From a beta proteobacterium AAP65 (lineage in GTDB: Bacteria > Pseudomonadota > Gammaproteobacteria > Burkholderiales > Burkholderiaceae_C), in assembly GCA_001295865.1 (NCBI GenBank), contig LJHW01000035.1, positions 1-64,000 of the forward strand: a DNA stretch of 64,000 nt, in the 5' to 3' direction. This document shows positions 57,114-64,000 of the stretch, one piece after another (position 1 is the stretch's first letter; every line of letters starts with the position of its first letter). Under the pieces are notes generated by a model. The model was not told the DNA's origin, ran no database searches, and was given only the letters and a program-made list of their open reading frames with translations. The position numbers and the translations under genes are program-made.

Positions 57114-59009
57114 ATGCCTGTCTCCAGCCTGATTCACCACCCCACCGACCACCAAGACCAACTGCTCGACCGCCACCTGGGCGAGTTGCTGGGCCCCATG
57201 GAGCCCGAGGCCTTGGAGGCCCTGCGCGGCGCCTTCCAGTGGGTGGAGATCGCCGCCGGCGAGACGCTCATCACACAGGGTGAGCCCGGCGACGGCATGT
57301 ACCTCTCGATCAGCGGCCGCCTGCGCGCTTGCCTGCGCGGCGAAGACGGGCAAGACCGCCCGGTGCGCGAGATGGCCCGCGGTCAGGTCATCGGCGAGAT
57401 GGCGCTCTACACCGACGAGCCCCGCTCGGCCACGGTGGTGGCCATCCGCGATTCGGTGCTGGTGCGGCTGGACAAGGCGGCATTTCTCGGCCTGCTGGCG
57501 CAGAACGCGCAGCTCTCGGTGGCCTTGACGCGGCAGATCATCCGCCGCCTGCAGAGCGCCCAGCAGGGCCCCGAAGCTTCGCGCCCGGTGACCATGGCCC
57601 TGCTGCCCGTGACGGCTGGCGTGGACACGGCGGCTTTCGCCGCCGCGCTGGCCGCGCAGCTGCGCGTGGCGGTACCGCAGGTGCCCGTGCGCGTGCTCGA
57701 CGCCGCGGCGCTGGACGCCGAACTGCAGCAACCCGGCCTGGCGCGCAGCGATGCCGGTGATGTGCAGGCCAACCGCCGCATCGCGCTGGCGCTGGACGAC
57801 ATCGAGGCCACGCACGGCTTCGTGCTGCTGGTGGCCGACGACGGTCCCACGCCCTGGACCGAACGCTGCAGCCGCCGTTGTGATGAGCTGCTGCTGCTGG
57901 CCGACGCCACGCAGCCGCCCGCGCTGCACCCGAGCGAGACGCAGTTCCTCGCGTCGCGCGAGGGGCGCTCCGAGCTGGCGCAGGTGGCCGAGGTGCTGGT
58001 GCTGCTGCACCCCGAGGCCACGGCCAACCCGCAGAACACGCGCGCCTGGCTCGACCGCCGGCCCGTGGCCGATCACGTGCACGTGCGCCCGGCGCGCGTG
58101 GCCGACATGGCCCGGCTGGCGCGCCTGCAGAGCCGTACCGCGCTGGGCCTGGTGTTCGCCGGCGGCGGCGCGCGCGGCCTGGCGCACCTGGGCATCGTGG
58201 CCGAACTGGAAGCGCGCGGCCTGCACATCGACTGCGTGGGCGGCACCAGCATCGGCGCCATCATGGCCGCCGTCACGGCCAGCGGGCTGCCGCTGGAGCA
58301 GCGCCTGAACGTGGCCCGCCGCGCCTTCCTGCAGGGCCCCACGGGCGACTTCAACCCGGTGCCGCTGCTCAGCCTGATCCGCGGGCAGCGCCTGCGCAGC
58401 GTCGTCACCGAGGCCATCGGCGCGCTGTTCGGCGGCCCGGTGCATGCCGAAGACCTGTGGAAGAACTTCTACGCCGTGGCCAGCAACTACAGCCGCGCCA
58501 GCGAGGTGGTGCTGCGCCGCGGGCCGCTGCTGCAGACGCTGCTGGCCAGCGCGGCCATCCCCGGCGCGCTGCCGCCGGTATTGCGCGACGGCGAACTGCT
58601 GTGCGACGGCGGCACCTTCAACAACTTCCCGGTGGACGTGATGCGGCGCCAGCGCGGCATCGGCCGCGTCATCGGTGTCGACCTGGGCGCGCGGGCGCCG
58701 CGGCGCATTCCGCATGCCGAGGTGCCCAGCGCCTGGGCGCTGTTTCTCGACCGCTTGCGCCCGCGCCGCCTGCGCCGCTACCGGTTTCCTTCGCTGGTGT
58801 CCTACCTGATGAACGTCACCATCCTGTACAGCGGCTCGCGCCAGCGGCAGGCTCAAGCGCTCACCGACCTGTACTTCAACCCGCCGCTGCACCGCGTTGG
58901 CATGCTGCAGTGGAAGCGCTTCGACGCCATCGTGCGCCAGGGGCGAGACCACGCGGCGCAGCAGCTCGCGGCGATGTCCGACGAGGCCCTGGCGCCTTAC
59001 CGGCGGTGA
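57114..59009 (+). CDS. Patatin-like phospholipase with cyclic-nucleotide-binding domain (631 aa)
   Basis: Residues about 20-150 form a cNMP-binding fold with GEMALYTDEPRSATVVA, the phosphate-binding cassette. The patatin domain starts FAGGGARGLAHLGI (oxyanion loop) and has Ser379 in GTSIG and Asp498 in CDGGTFNNFP, giving the Ser-Asp dyad. This is the neuropathy-target-esterase-like arrangement. It hydrolyses phospholipids or lysophospholipids, perhaps gated by a nucleotide. Its stop overlaps the next GTG in GTGA. Confidence 0.94.
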   Translation: MPVSSLIHHPTDHQDQLLDRHLGELLGPMEPEALEALRGAFQWVEIAAGETLITQGEPGDGMYLSISGRLRACLRGEDGQDRPVREMARGQVIGEMALYTDEPRSATVVAIRDSVLVRLDKAAFLGLLAQNAQLSVALTRQIIRRLQSAQQGPEASRPVTMALLPVTAGVDTAAFAAALAAQLRVAVPQVPVRVLDAAALDAELQQPGLARSDAGDVQANRRIALALDDIEATHGFVLLVADDGPTPWTERCSRRCDELLLLADATQPPALHPSETQFLASREGRSELAQVAEVLVLLHPEATANPQNTRAWLDRRPVADHVHVRPARVADMARLARLQSRTALGLVFAGGGARGLAHLGIVAELEARGLHIDCVGGTSIGAIMAAVTASGLPLEQRLNVARRAFLQGPTGDFNPVPLLSLIRGQRLRSVVTEAIGALFGGPVHAEDLWKNFYAVASNYSRASEVVLRRGPLLQTLLASAAIPGALPPVLRDGELLCDGGTFNNFPVDVMRRQRGIGRVIGVDLGARAPRRIPHAEVPSAWALFLDRLRPRRLRRYRFPSLVSYLMNVTILYSGSRQRQAQALTDLYFNPPLHRVGMLQWKRFDAIVRQGRDHAAQQLAAMSDEALAPYRR

Positions 59010-60910
59010 GCACCGCACCTGCGACCGCCACGCTGCCGCCGCAGTTGCAGCCCTGGGCATCGCGCGTGTGCACCGCAGCCCAGGCGGTGGCCCAGGTGCG
59101 GCCGGGCGACCATGTTTTTGTGGGCGGCGTGTGCGCCACGCCGCGGGCGCTGGTGGCGGCGCTGGAGGCGCTGGAATTCGGCCCGGCCGACGTGGAGCTG
59201 CTGCACTTCCTCACCGACCAGGCCATGCCGCTGGACGCCCAGGGCCGGCCCGCCACGCGCTACCGCCACCGCTGCTTCTTCGTGGGCACGGACATGCGCG
59301 CCGCGGTGCGCGAGGGCCTGGCCGACTACGTGCCGCTCAGCATCGCGCGCGTGCCCGAGCTCATCACGCTGGGCCGCATCCCGGTGGACGTGGCCTTCAT
59401 CCAGGTTTCGCTGCCCGATGCCTTCGGCTACGTGAGCCTGGGCGTGGGCGTGGACGTGGTGCCCGCCGCGGTGGCGCGGGCGCGCCTGGTGGTGGCCGAG
59501 GTCAACCCGCACATGCCGCGCAGTTGCGGTGACAGCATGCTGCACGTGAGCCAGCTGCACCAGCTGGTGCTGGTGGACACACCCGTCATCGAGTACCAGC
59601 ACCCGCCCACGCCCAATGCCGCGCTGGAGCAGATTGCGCGCTACATCAGCGGCATCATCGACGACGGCAGCACGCTGCAGATCGGCCTGGGCCGCGTCAC
59701 GCACGAGGCGCTGAAGTTCCTCACCGACCGCCAGGACCTGGGCATCCACAGCGACGTCATCACCGATGCCATCGTGCCGCTGATCGAGCGCGGCATCCTC
59801 ACCGGCGCGGCCAAGACGCAGCAGCCGCGCAAGATCGTCACCAGCTTCGCCATGGGCACGCGGCGCCTGTATGACCTGATCGACGGCAACCCGCTCTTCG
59901 TCTTCCAGCCCATCGAGACCGTGTGCGACCCCGCCACCATCGCCGCGCAGCACAAGATGGTGAGCGTGACGCAGGCCTTCGCCGTCGACCTGAGTGGCCA
60001 GGTCTGCGCCGACCAGTACAACGGCGAGTTCTACGGCGGCCTGGCCGCGCAGGCCGAGTTCCTGCGCGGGGCCTCGCGCTCGCCGGGCGGCAAGCCCATC
60101 GTCTGCCTGGTGAGCTGCGACGAAGAGGCGCAGACCTCGCGCATCCGCGCGCAGCTGCTGCCGGGCGAAGGCGTGACCGTGCCGCGCACCGACGTGCACT
60201 ACGTCATCACCGAGTGGGGCATCGCCTACCTCTTCGGCAAGAGCATCCGCGAGCGGGCGCGGGCGCTCATCGAGGTGGCGCACCCGAAGTTCCGCGCCGA
60301 GCTGTTTGCGCAGGCGCAGGCCCTGGGCTACCTGGGCGCCGAGCAGACGCTGAAGAACCTGCACGCCTACGCGGTGGAAGACGAGGCCACCGTGGTGCTC
60401 AAGGACGGCCGCGACGTGCTGCTGCGCCCGGCCGCCAGCGGTGATGCGCCGGGCATCCGCGATCTGTTCCACGGCCTCAGCAACCGCGACGTCTACACGC
60501 GCTTCTTCCGCCGCATCCGCGGCCTGAGCGACCGCGATGTGCAGCGCCTGTGCAACCTGGATTTCGAGAACGAGGTGGCTTTCGTGGCCTGCAGCGGCCC
60601 GCGCGAAAACGCCAGCATCGTGGCGCAGAGTTGTTACTTCATCGACCCCAGCACCCACCTGGCCGAGACGGCCTTCATGGTGCACCCGCTGTGGCAGGGC
60701 AGCGGCCTGGGCAGCGCCTTGCAGCGCAAGATGATGGCGCACGCGCGCCGGCGGGGCGTGCGCGGCTTCGTGGCCGAGATCCTGCCCACCAACGAGAACA
60801 TGATCCGCCTGGCCCGTTCTGCCGAACTGGCCGGGGCGGCCAGCAGCAGCGTGCCGCGTGTGACGGTGGAACACACCGGCGGCACGGTGCGGGTGACGAC
60901 GCTGCTCTAG
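59006..60910 (+). CDS. Acetyl-CoA hydrolase/CoA-transferase fused to GNAT acetyltransferase (634 aa)
   Basis: Residues 1-430 have the CoA-transferase pattern of the acetyl-CoA hydrolase family, with VNPHMPRSCGDSMLHVSQ, GLGRVTHEALKFL and a TDVHYVITEWGIAYLFGKS segment containing the Glu expected to carry the CoA thioester. A linker leads to a GNAT domain (VLLRPAASGDAPGIRDLFHG, HPLWQGSGLGSALQRKM, ILPTNENMIRLA). The fused pair is a known bacterial architecture. GTG 59006 overlaps the patatin stop and has no separate ribosome site. The natural CoA substrate is unknown. Confidence 0.9.
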   Translation: MSTAPATATLPPQLQPWASRVCTAAQAVAQVRPGDHVFVGGVCATPRALVAALEALEFGPADVELLHFLTDQAMPLDAQGRPATRYRHRCFFVGTDMRAAVREGLADYVPLSIARVPELITLGRIPVDVAFIQVSLPDAFGYVSLGVGVDVVPAAVARARLVVAEVNPHMPRSCGDSMLHVSQLHQLVLVDTPVIEYQHPPTPNAALEQIARYISGIIDDGSTLQIGLGRVTHEALKFLTDRQDLGIHSDVITDAIVPLIERGILTGAAKTQQPRKIVTSFAMGTRRLYDLIDGNPLFVFQPIETVCDPATIAAQHKMVSVTQAFAVDLSGQVCADQYNGEFYGGLAAQAEFLRGASRSPGGKPIVCLVSCDEEAQTSRIRAQLLPGEGVTVPRTDVHYVITEWGIAYLFGKSIRERARALIEVAHPKFRAELFAQAQALGYLGAEQTLKNLHAYAVEDEATVVLKDGRDVLLRPAASGDAPGIRDLFHGLSNRDVYTRFFRRIRGLSDRDVQRLCNLDFENEVAFVACSGPRENASIVAQSCYFIDPSTHLAETAFMVHPLWQGSGLGSALQRKMMAHARRRGVRGFVAEILPTNENMIRLARSAELAGAASSSVPRVTVEHTGGTVRVTTLL

Positions 60911-60942
60911 CGGGCCGCGCCGCTGGCGCACCGTAAACTGCA

Positions 60943-60958
60943 CGCGAACAAATTCGCG
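60943..60958. promoter_or_regulatory. Short inverted repeat before the lacI-type start
   Basis: CGCGAA at 60943-60948 and TTCGCG at 60953-60958 flank CAAA, a 6-base perfect inverted repeat ending 6 bases before ATG 60965. It may be an autoregulatory operator or an mRNA hairpin at the ribosome site. It differs from the 14-base palindrome upstream of the beta-glucosidase gene. Confidence 0.35.
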
Positions 60959-60964
60959 GCAGGC

Positions 60965-62059
60965 ATGAACACGAAGACCGACAGCCGGGCCCGGCGCAGG
61001 GGCGCGGCCACGCAGGACAGCGGCAAGGTGACGCTGGAGATGGTGGCCGCGGCCGCAGGCGTTTCGCCGAGCACCGTCTCGCGCATCCTCAACGGCACGG
61101 CCGTGGTGGCAGAAGAAAAACGGGCCGCGGTGGACGAGGCCATCGCGCGCCTGGGCTTCGTGCCCAACCCCATGGCGCGCGGCCTGGCCGGCGGGCGCAC
61201 CATGAGCATCGGTGTCGTCACCCAGGCCATCGACAGCCCCTTCTACGGCGGCGCCTTGCGCGGCGTGGAAGAAGAACTCGGCCGCGCCGGCTACAGCCCG
61301 CTCTTCGTCAGCGGCCACTGGAGCGCCGCGCGCGAGGCGCAGTGCATCGAGACGCTGAAGGCACGCCGTGTCGACGGCATCATCGTGCTGACGGGCCGGC
61401 TGAGCGACGCCGCGCTGGCCCAGCACGCGCAGAGCCTGCCCGTCGTGGTGACGGGCCGCACGCTGACGGCGCCGCACCTCTACGCGCTGAACTTCGACAA
61501 CTTCGAGGGCGCGCGTCTGGCCACGCACCATTTGCTGAGCCTGGGGCACCGGCGCATCGCCTTCATCTCGGGCGACAGCCGCCACCCCGATGCCAAAGAA
61601 CGCCAACGCGGCTACCGCGCCGCGCTGGAAGCCGCCGACGTGCCCTACGAGCCGGCGCTGGTGCTGCCCGGGCAATACACCGAAGACAGCGGCCGCATGG
61701 CGGTGGAACGCCTGCTCGACAGCCGCGAGCCCTTCACCGCCATCTTCGCGGCCAACGACCAGATGGCCTTCGGCGCTGGCCTGGCCCTGCACCGCCGCCA
61801 CCTGCGCGTGCCGGACGACGTGTCGCTGGTGGGCTTCGACGACGTGGCCAGCGCGCTCTATGCCATCCCGCCCCTGAGCACGGTGCACCACCCGGTGTAC
61901 GAACTCGGTCAGGCCGCGGCCCAGGCCATGCTGCAGCTGCTGGCCAGCGAAACGCCCACCACCGTGCTGCCGGCGCCGCGCTTCATCTCGCGCGAGAGCA
62001 GCCGCGAGCTGCAGGCCCCCGCGGCCGACGGCGCCCCCCTGCGAGCGCGGCGGCGCTGA
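60965..62059 (+). CDS. LacI family transcriptional regulator (364 aa)
   Basis: A helix-turn-helix at about residues 23-45 (LEMVAAAAGVSPSTVSRILNG) is followed by the hinge and a periplasmic-binding-like ligand domain with IGVVTQAIDSPFYGGALRG, GHRRIAFISGDSRHPDAKERQRGY and VGFDDVASALYAIPPLSTV. LacI regulators bind sugars or sugar phosphates. The next gene, a beta-glucosidase, has a matching 14-base palindrome in its promoter, so this protein likely represses it until a beta-glucoside is present. The extra 20 basic residues before the HTH are unusual. Confidence 0.94.
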   Translation: MNTKTDSRARRRGAATQDSGKVTLEMVAAAAGVSPSTVSRILNGTAVVAEEKRAAVDEAIARLGFVPNPMARGLAGGRTMSIGVVTQAIDSPFYGGALRGVEEELGRAGYSPLFVSGHWSAAREAQCIETLKARRVDGIIVLTGRLSDAALAQHAQSLPVVVTGRTLTAPHLYALNFDNFEGARLATHHLLSLGHRRIAFISGDSRHPDAKERQRGYRAALEAADVPYEPALVLPGQYTEDSGRMAVERLLDSREPFTAIFAANDQMAFGAGLALHRRHLRVPDDVSLVGFDDVASALYAIPPLSTVHHPVYELGQAAAQAMLQLLASETPTTVLPAPRFISRESSRELQAPAADGAPLRARRR

Positions 62060-62104
62060 AGGGCCCGGCCGGGCACCCGCGCCCGGCTTCGCACTAACCC
62101 TCGA

Positions 62105-62148
62105 TTGACAGCCCGGGCGGCGCGCCTTAAATTCTGAAAGCGCTTTCA
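62105..62148 (+). promoter_or_regulatory. Sigma-70 promoter with LacI-type operator for the beta-glucosidase gene
   Basis: TTGACA (62105-62110), a 17-base spacer and TAAATT (62128-62133) give a near-consensus promoter. TGAAAGCGCTTTCA at 62135-62148 is a perfect 14-base palindrome with the central CG typical of LacI-family operators, and sits just after the -10 box, where bound repressor would block initiation. The beta-glucosidase ATG lies 82 bases downstream. Confidence 0.9.
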
Positions 62149-62230
62149 AGACGGCTTCAGCCTGCCTTGCCAGCGTCTGGCAGGGCGCCCGGGCGCGCTG
62201 CCGGTTCTGTGTCTCTCTTCCGCGATCGTC

Positions 62231-63619
62231 ATGAACCCCAAGCCGCCTTTCCCCGCGCCGCAGCGCTTTCCGAAAGATTTCGTCTGGGGCGTGGCCACCA
62301 GCGCCTTCCAGATCGAAGGCGCGGCCGCGGCCGACGGCAAGGGCCCGTCGATCTGGGACCGTTTCTGCCAGCAGCCCGGCACGATTGCCGATGCCAGCAA
62401 CGGCGACGTGGCCTGTGACCACTACCACCGCTGGCCGGCCGACCTCGACCTCATCCAGAACCTGGGCGTGGACGCCTACCGCTTCAGCATCAGCTGGCCG
62501 CGTGTGCAGGCCACCGGCAGCGGCGCCTTCAACGCCGCGGGCCTCGATTTCTATGAGCGCATCGTCGACGGCCTGCTGGAACGCGGCATCCGCCCCTACC
62601 TCACGCTGAACCACTGGGACTTGCCGCAGGCCCTGCAAGACGAGGGCGGCTGGGCGAACCGCAGCACCGTGCAGCGTTTTGTCGACTACGCCTGCGCCAT
62701 CGACCGCCGGCTGGGCAACCGTATCGCCGCCATCACCACGCACAACGAGCCCTGGGTGATGGCCGTGCTGGGCCACGAGACCGGCCTCTTCGCGCCGGGG
62801 CTGAAGAGCCGCGCCACGGCCATGCAGGCAGCGCACCACCTGCTGCTCAGCCACGGCCTGGCGCTGCAAGCATTACGCGCACAGGGCTGCAGCAGCCGGC
62901 TGGGCATCGTGCTGAACCTCTCGCCCATCCGCGCCGCCACCGACAGCGCCGCCGACCAGGCCCAGGCCCGCCTGGAAGACGGCCGCGCCGTGCGCTGGTA
63001 CATGGACCCGCTGTTCAAGGGCGAGTACCCCGAAGACGTCTGGCAGCACCTGGGCGCCGACGCACCGCAGGTGCAAGAAGGCGACCTCGCGGCCATCAGC
63101 ACGCCGATGGATTTTCTCGGCGTCAATTACTACACCCGCTCGGTGGTGAGCGCCGACGGCAGCTGGGACATCAAGACCAGCGGCAAGGCCCTCACCGACA
63201 TGGGCTGGGAGGTCTACCCCGAGGGCTTGACCGAACTGCTGGTGCGCCTGCACCGCGATTGGCAGCTGCCGGCGCTGTATGTGAAGGAAAACGGCGCGGC
63301 CTTCAAGGACGAGTTCCTGCCGGGCGCCGATGGCCAACCGGGCCGCGTGCACGACGTGGCCCGCACCGACTACATCGCCCGCCACATCGCGGCCGTGGCC
63401 GACGCCATGGCGCAAGGCGTGCCCATGGCCGGCTACATGGTGTGGAGCCTGCTCGACAACTTCGAATGGGCCTCGGGCTACGAGAAGCGCTTCGGCATCG
63501 TGCACGTGGACTACAGCACGCAGCAGCGCACGCTGAAGGACAGCGCGCTCTGGTACCGAGATTTCCTGCAGCTGCAGAAAAGCGCACGCCAGCCGGCCCT
63601 GAGCACTGTGGCGGTCTGA
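62231..63619 (+). CDS. GH1 beta-glucosidase (462 aa)
   Basis: The sequence begins FPKDFVWGVATSAFQIEGA, the family 1 N-terminal signature. The acid/base Glu173 is in THNEPW and the nucleophile Glu353 is in VKENG. YRFSISWPRV and MVWSLLDNFEWASGY are other hallmarks. It hydrolyses beta-1,4- or beta-1,3-linked glucosides and is cytosolic, as no signal peptide is present. The ribosome site is weak. A LacI regulator with a promoter operator precedes it and a GH16 glucanase follows by 14 bases. Confidence 0.95.
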   Translation: MNPKPPFPAPQRFPKDFVWGVATSAFQIEGAAAADGKGPSIWDRFCQQPGTIADASNGDVACDHYHRWPADLDLIQNLGVDAYRFSISWPRVQATGSGAFNAAGLDFYERIVDGLLERGIRPYLTLNHWDLPQALQDEGGWANRSTVQRFVDYACAIDRRLGNRIAAITTHNEPWVMAVLGHETGLFAPGLKSRATAMQAAHHLLLSHGLALQALRAQGCSSRLGIVLNLSPIRAATDSAADQAQARLEDGRAVRWYMDPLFKGEYPEDVWQHLGADAPQVQEGDLAAISTPMDFLGVNYYTRSVVSADGSWDIKTSGKALTDMGWEVYPEGLTELLVRLHRDWQLPALYVKENGAAFKDEFLPGADGQPGRVHDVARTDYIARHIAAVADAMAQGVPMAGYMVWSLLDNFEWASGYEKRFGIVHVDYSTQQRTLKDSALWYRDFLQLQKSARQPALSTVAV

Positions 63620-63633
63620 CCCCGGATGCCCCC

Positions 63634-64000
63634 ATGAAGCAACCCGCGCCGAAGAAGAAGCCCCCGAAGATCCCGGGCTGGAAGCTCGTCTGGCACGACG
63701 AGTTCGAGGGCGACGCCGTCGATCCGGCCAAGTGGGACTTCGACCTCGGCAACGGCTTCTACGACTACAAGAACCACGCCTGGGTGCCGGGCTGGGGCAA
63801 CGAAGAGCTGCAGTACTACACCGCCGAGCCCGAGAACGTGCAGGTGCGTGACAGCTGCCTGCGCATCCGCGCCGTGAAGGCACCGCTGCACGGCTGCGGC
63901 TACACCTCGGCGCGGCTCAAGACCAAGGCCCGTGACGGGCGTGTGCTCTTCGCCACCTGCTACGGCCGCATCGAGTTCCGCGCGCAGGTGCCCTGGGGCA
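63634..64000 (+). CDS. GH16 family beta-glucanase, truncated by window end
   Basis: About 122 codons are visible. KLVWHDEFEGDAVDPAKWDFDLG and NEELQYYTAEPENVQVRDSCLRI are typical of GH16 laminarinase-type enzymes, and YGRIEFRAQVPWG leads toward the catalytic strand, which lies beyond the window. The visible N terminus (MKQPAPKKKPPKIPG) is not a signal peptide. The enzyme would cut beta-1,3- or mixed-linkage glucans, giving substrates to the beta-glucosidase 14 bases upstream in the same operon. Confidence 0.9.
   Translation, partial: MKQPAPKKKPPKIPGWKLVWHDEFEGDAVDPAKWDFDLGNGFYDYKNHAWVPGWGNEELQYYTAEPENVQVRDSCLRIRAVKAPLHGCGYTSARLKTKARDGRVLFATCYGRIEFRAQVPWG

Noticed and set aside
58997-62869. 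Minus-strand open frame of 1,290 codons
   Set aside because: It is antisense to the CoA-transferase fusion, the LacI regulator and part of the GH1 gene, all of which have clear motifs. GC-rich DNA commonly yields such long shadow frames.

Overview
The window is GC-rich, densely coded DNA (no gene-free gap reaches 300 bases) whose gene content points to a betaproteobacterium of the order Burkholderiales, probably near Rubrivivax, Leptothrix or Roseateles. The evidence is a PEP-CTERM protein, a DUF3149 protein, a small Burkholderiales-type hypothetical protein, a Suv3-like helicase, DbpA, RbgA, SlyX and YciH. The genus is an inference. No tRNA, rRNA, CRISPR array, insertion sequence or prophage was seen.

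Left part (1-15634, minus strand): a single open frame of at least 5,211 codons that starts at GTG 15634 and leaves the window at base 1. It encodes a giant repeat protein. By eye it holds 56 blade-like repeats of about 57 residues, in eight groups of exactly seven. The groups are separated by cadherin-like modules of about 157 residues; one junction carries two modules instead of one. A different cadherin-like module and six PKD domains follow. The simplest reading is eight predicted seven-bladed beta-propellers on a very long secreted or surface protein. No N-terminal signal peptide is visible, so a C-terminal secretion signal beyond base 1 is expected.

15.6-24.9 kb: a small conserved protein, a PEP-CTERM protein, a 657-residue exported protein of unknown role, an AhpD-like protein, DUF3149, a short protein preceded by a possible leader peptide, the ribosome-assembly GTPase RbgA, a ModA-like binding protein, a prolyl oligopeptidase and SlyX. 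24.9-35.1 kb: a second S9 peptidase, a DUF1275 membrane protein overlapping an SNF2 helicase, YciH, a MipA/OmpV outer-membrane protein, an orphan ParA, and a response regulator with a CheX-like partner.

35.1-44.6 kb: an overlapping operon of Suv3-like helicase, phosphodiester-glycosidase lipoprotein and zinc metalloprotease; a GGDEF protein with a degenerate EAL domain; DbpA; and a PadR-controlled operon with a perfect palindromic operator. 44.9-51.7 kb: a signalling cluster made of a PAS histidine kinase overlapping a REC-PAS-GGDEF-EAL protein, facing a BvgS-like hybrid kinase. 51.8-57 kb: a cobalamin-type radical SAM protein paired with a PhyH-like oxygenase, then envelope genes and a lipase. 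57.1-61 kb: a cNMP-binding patatin phospholipase overlapping a CoA-transferase/GNAT fusion. Right end: a LacI regulator, a strong promoter with a LacI-type palindrome, a GH1 beta-glucosidase and a truncated GH16 glucanase, together a beta-glucan utilisation locus that continues beyond the window.
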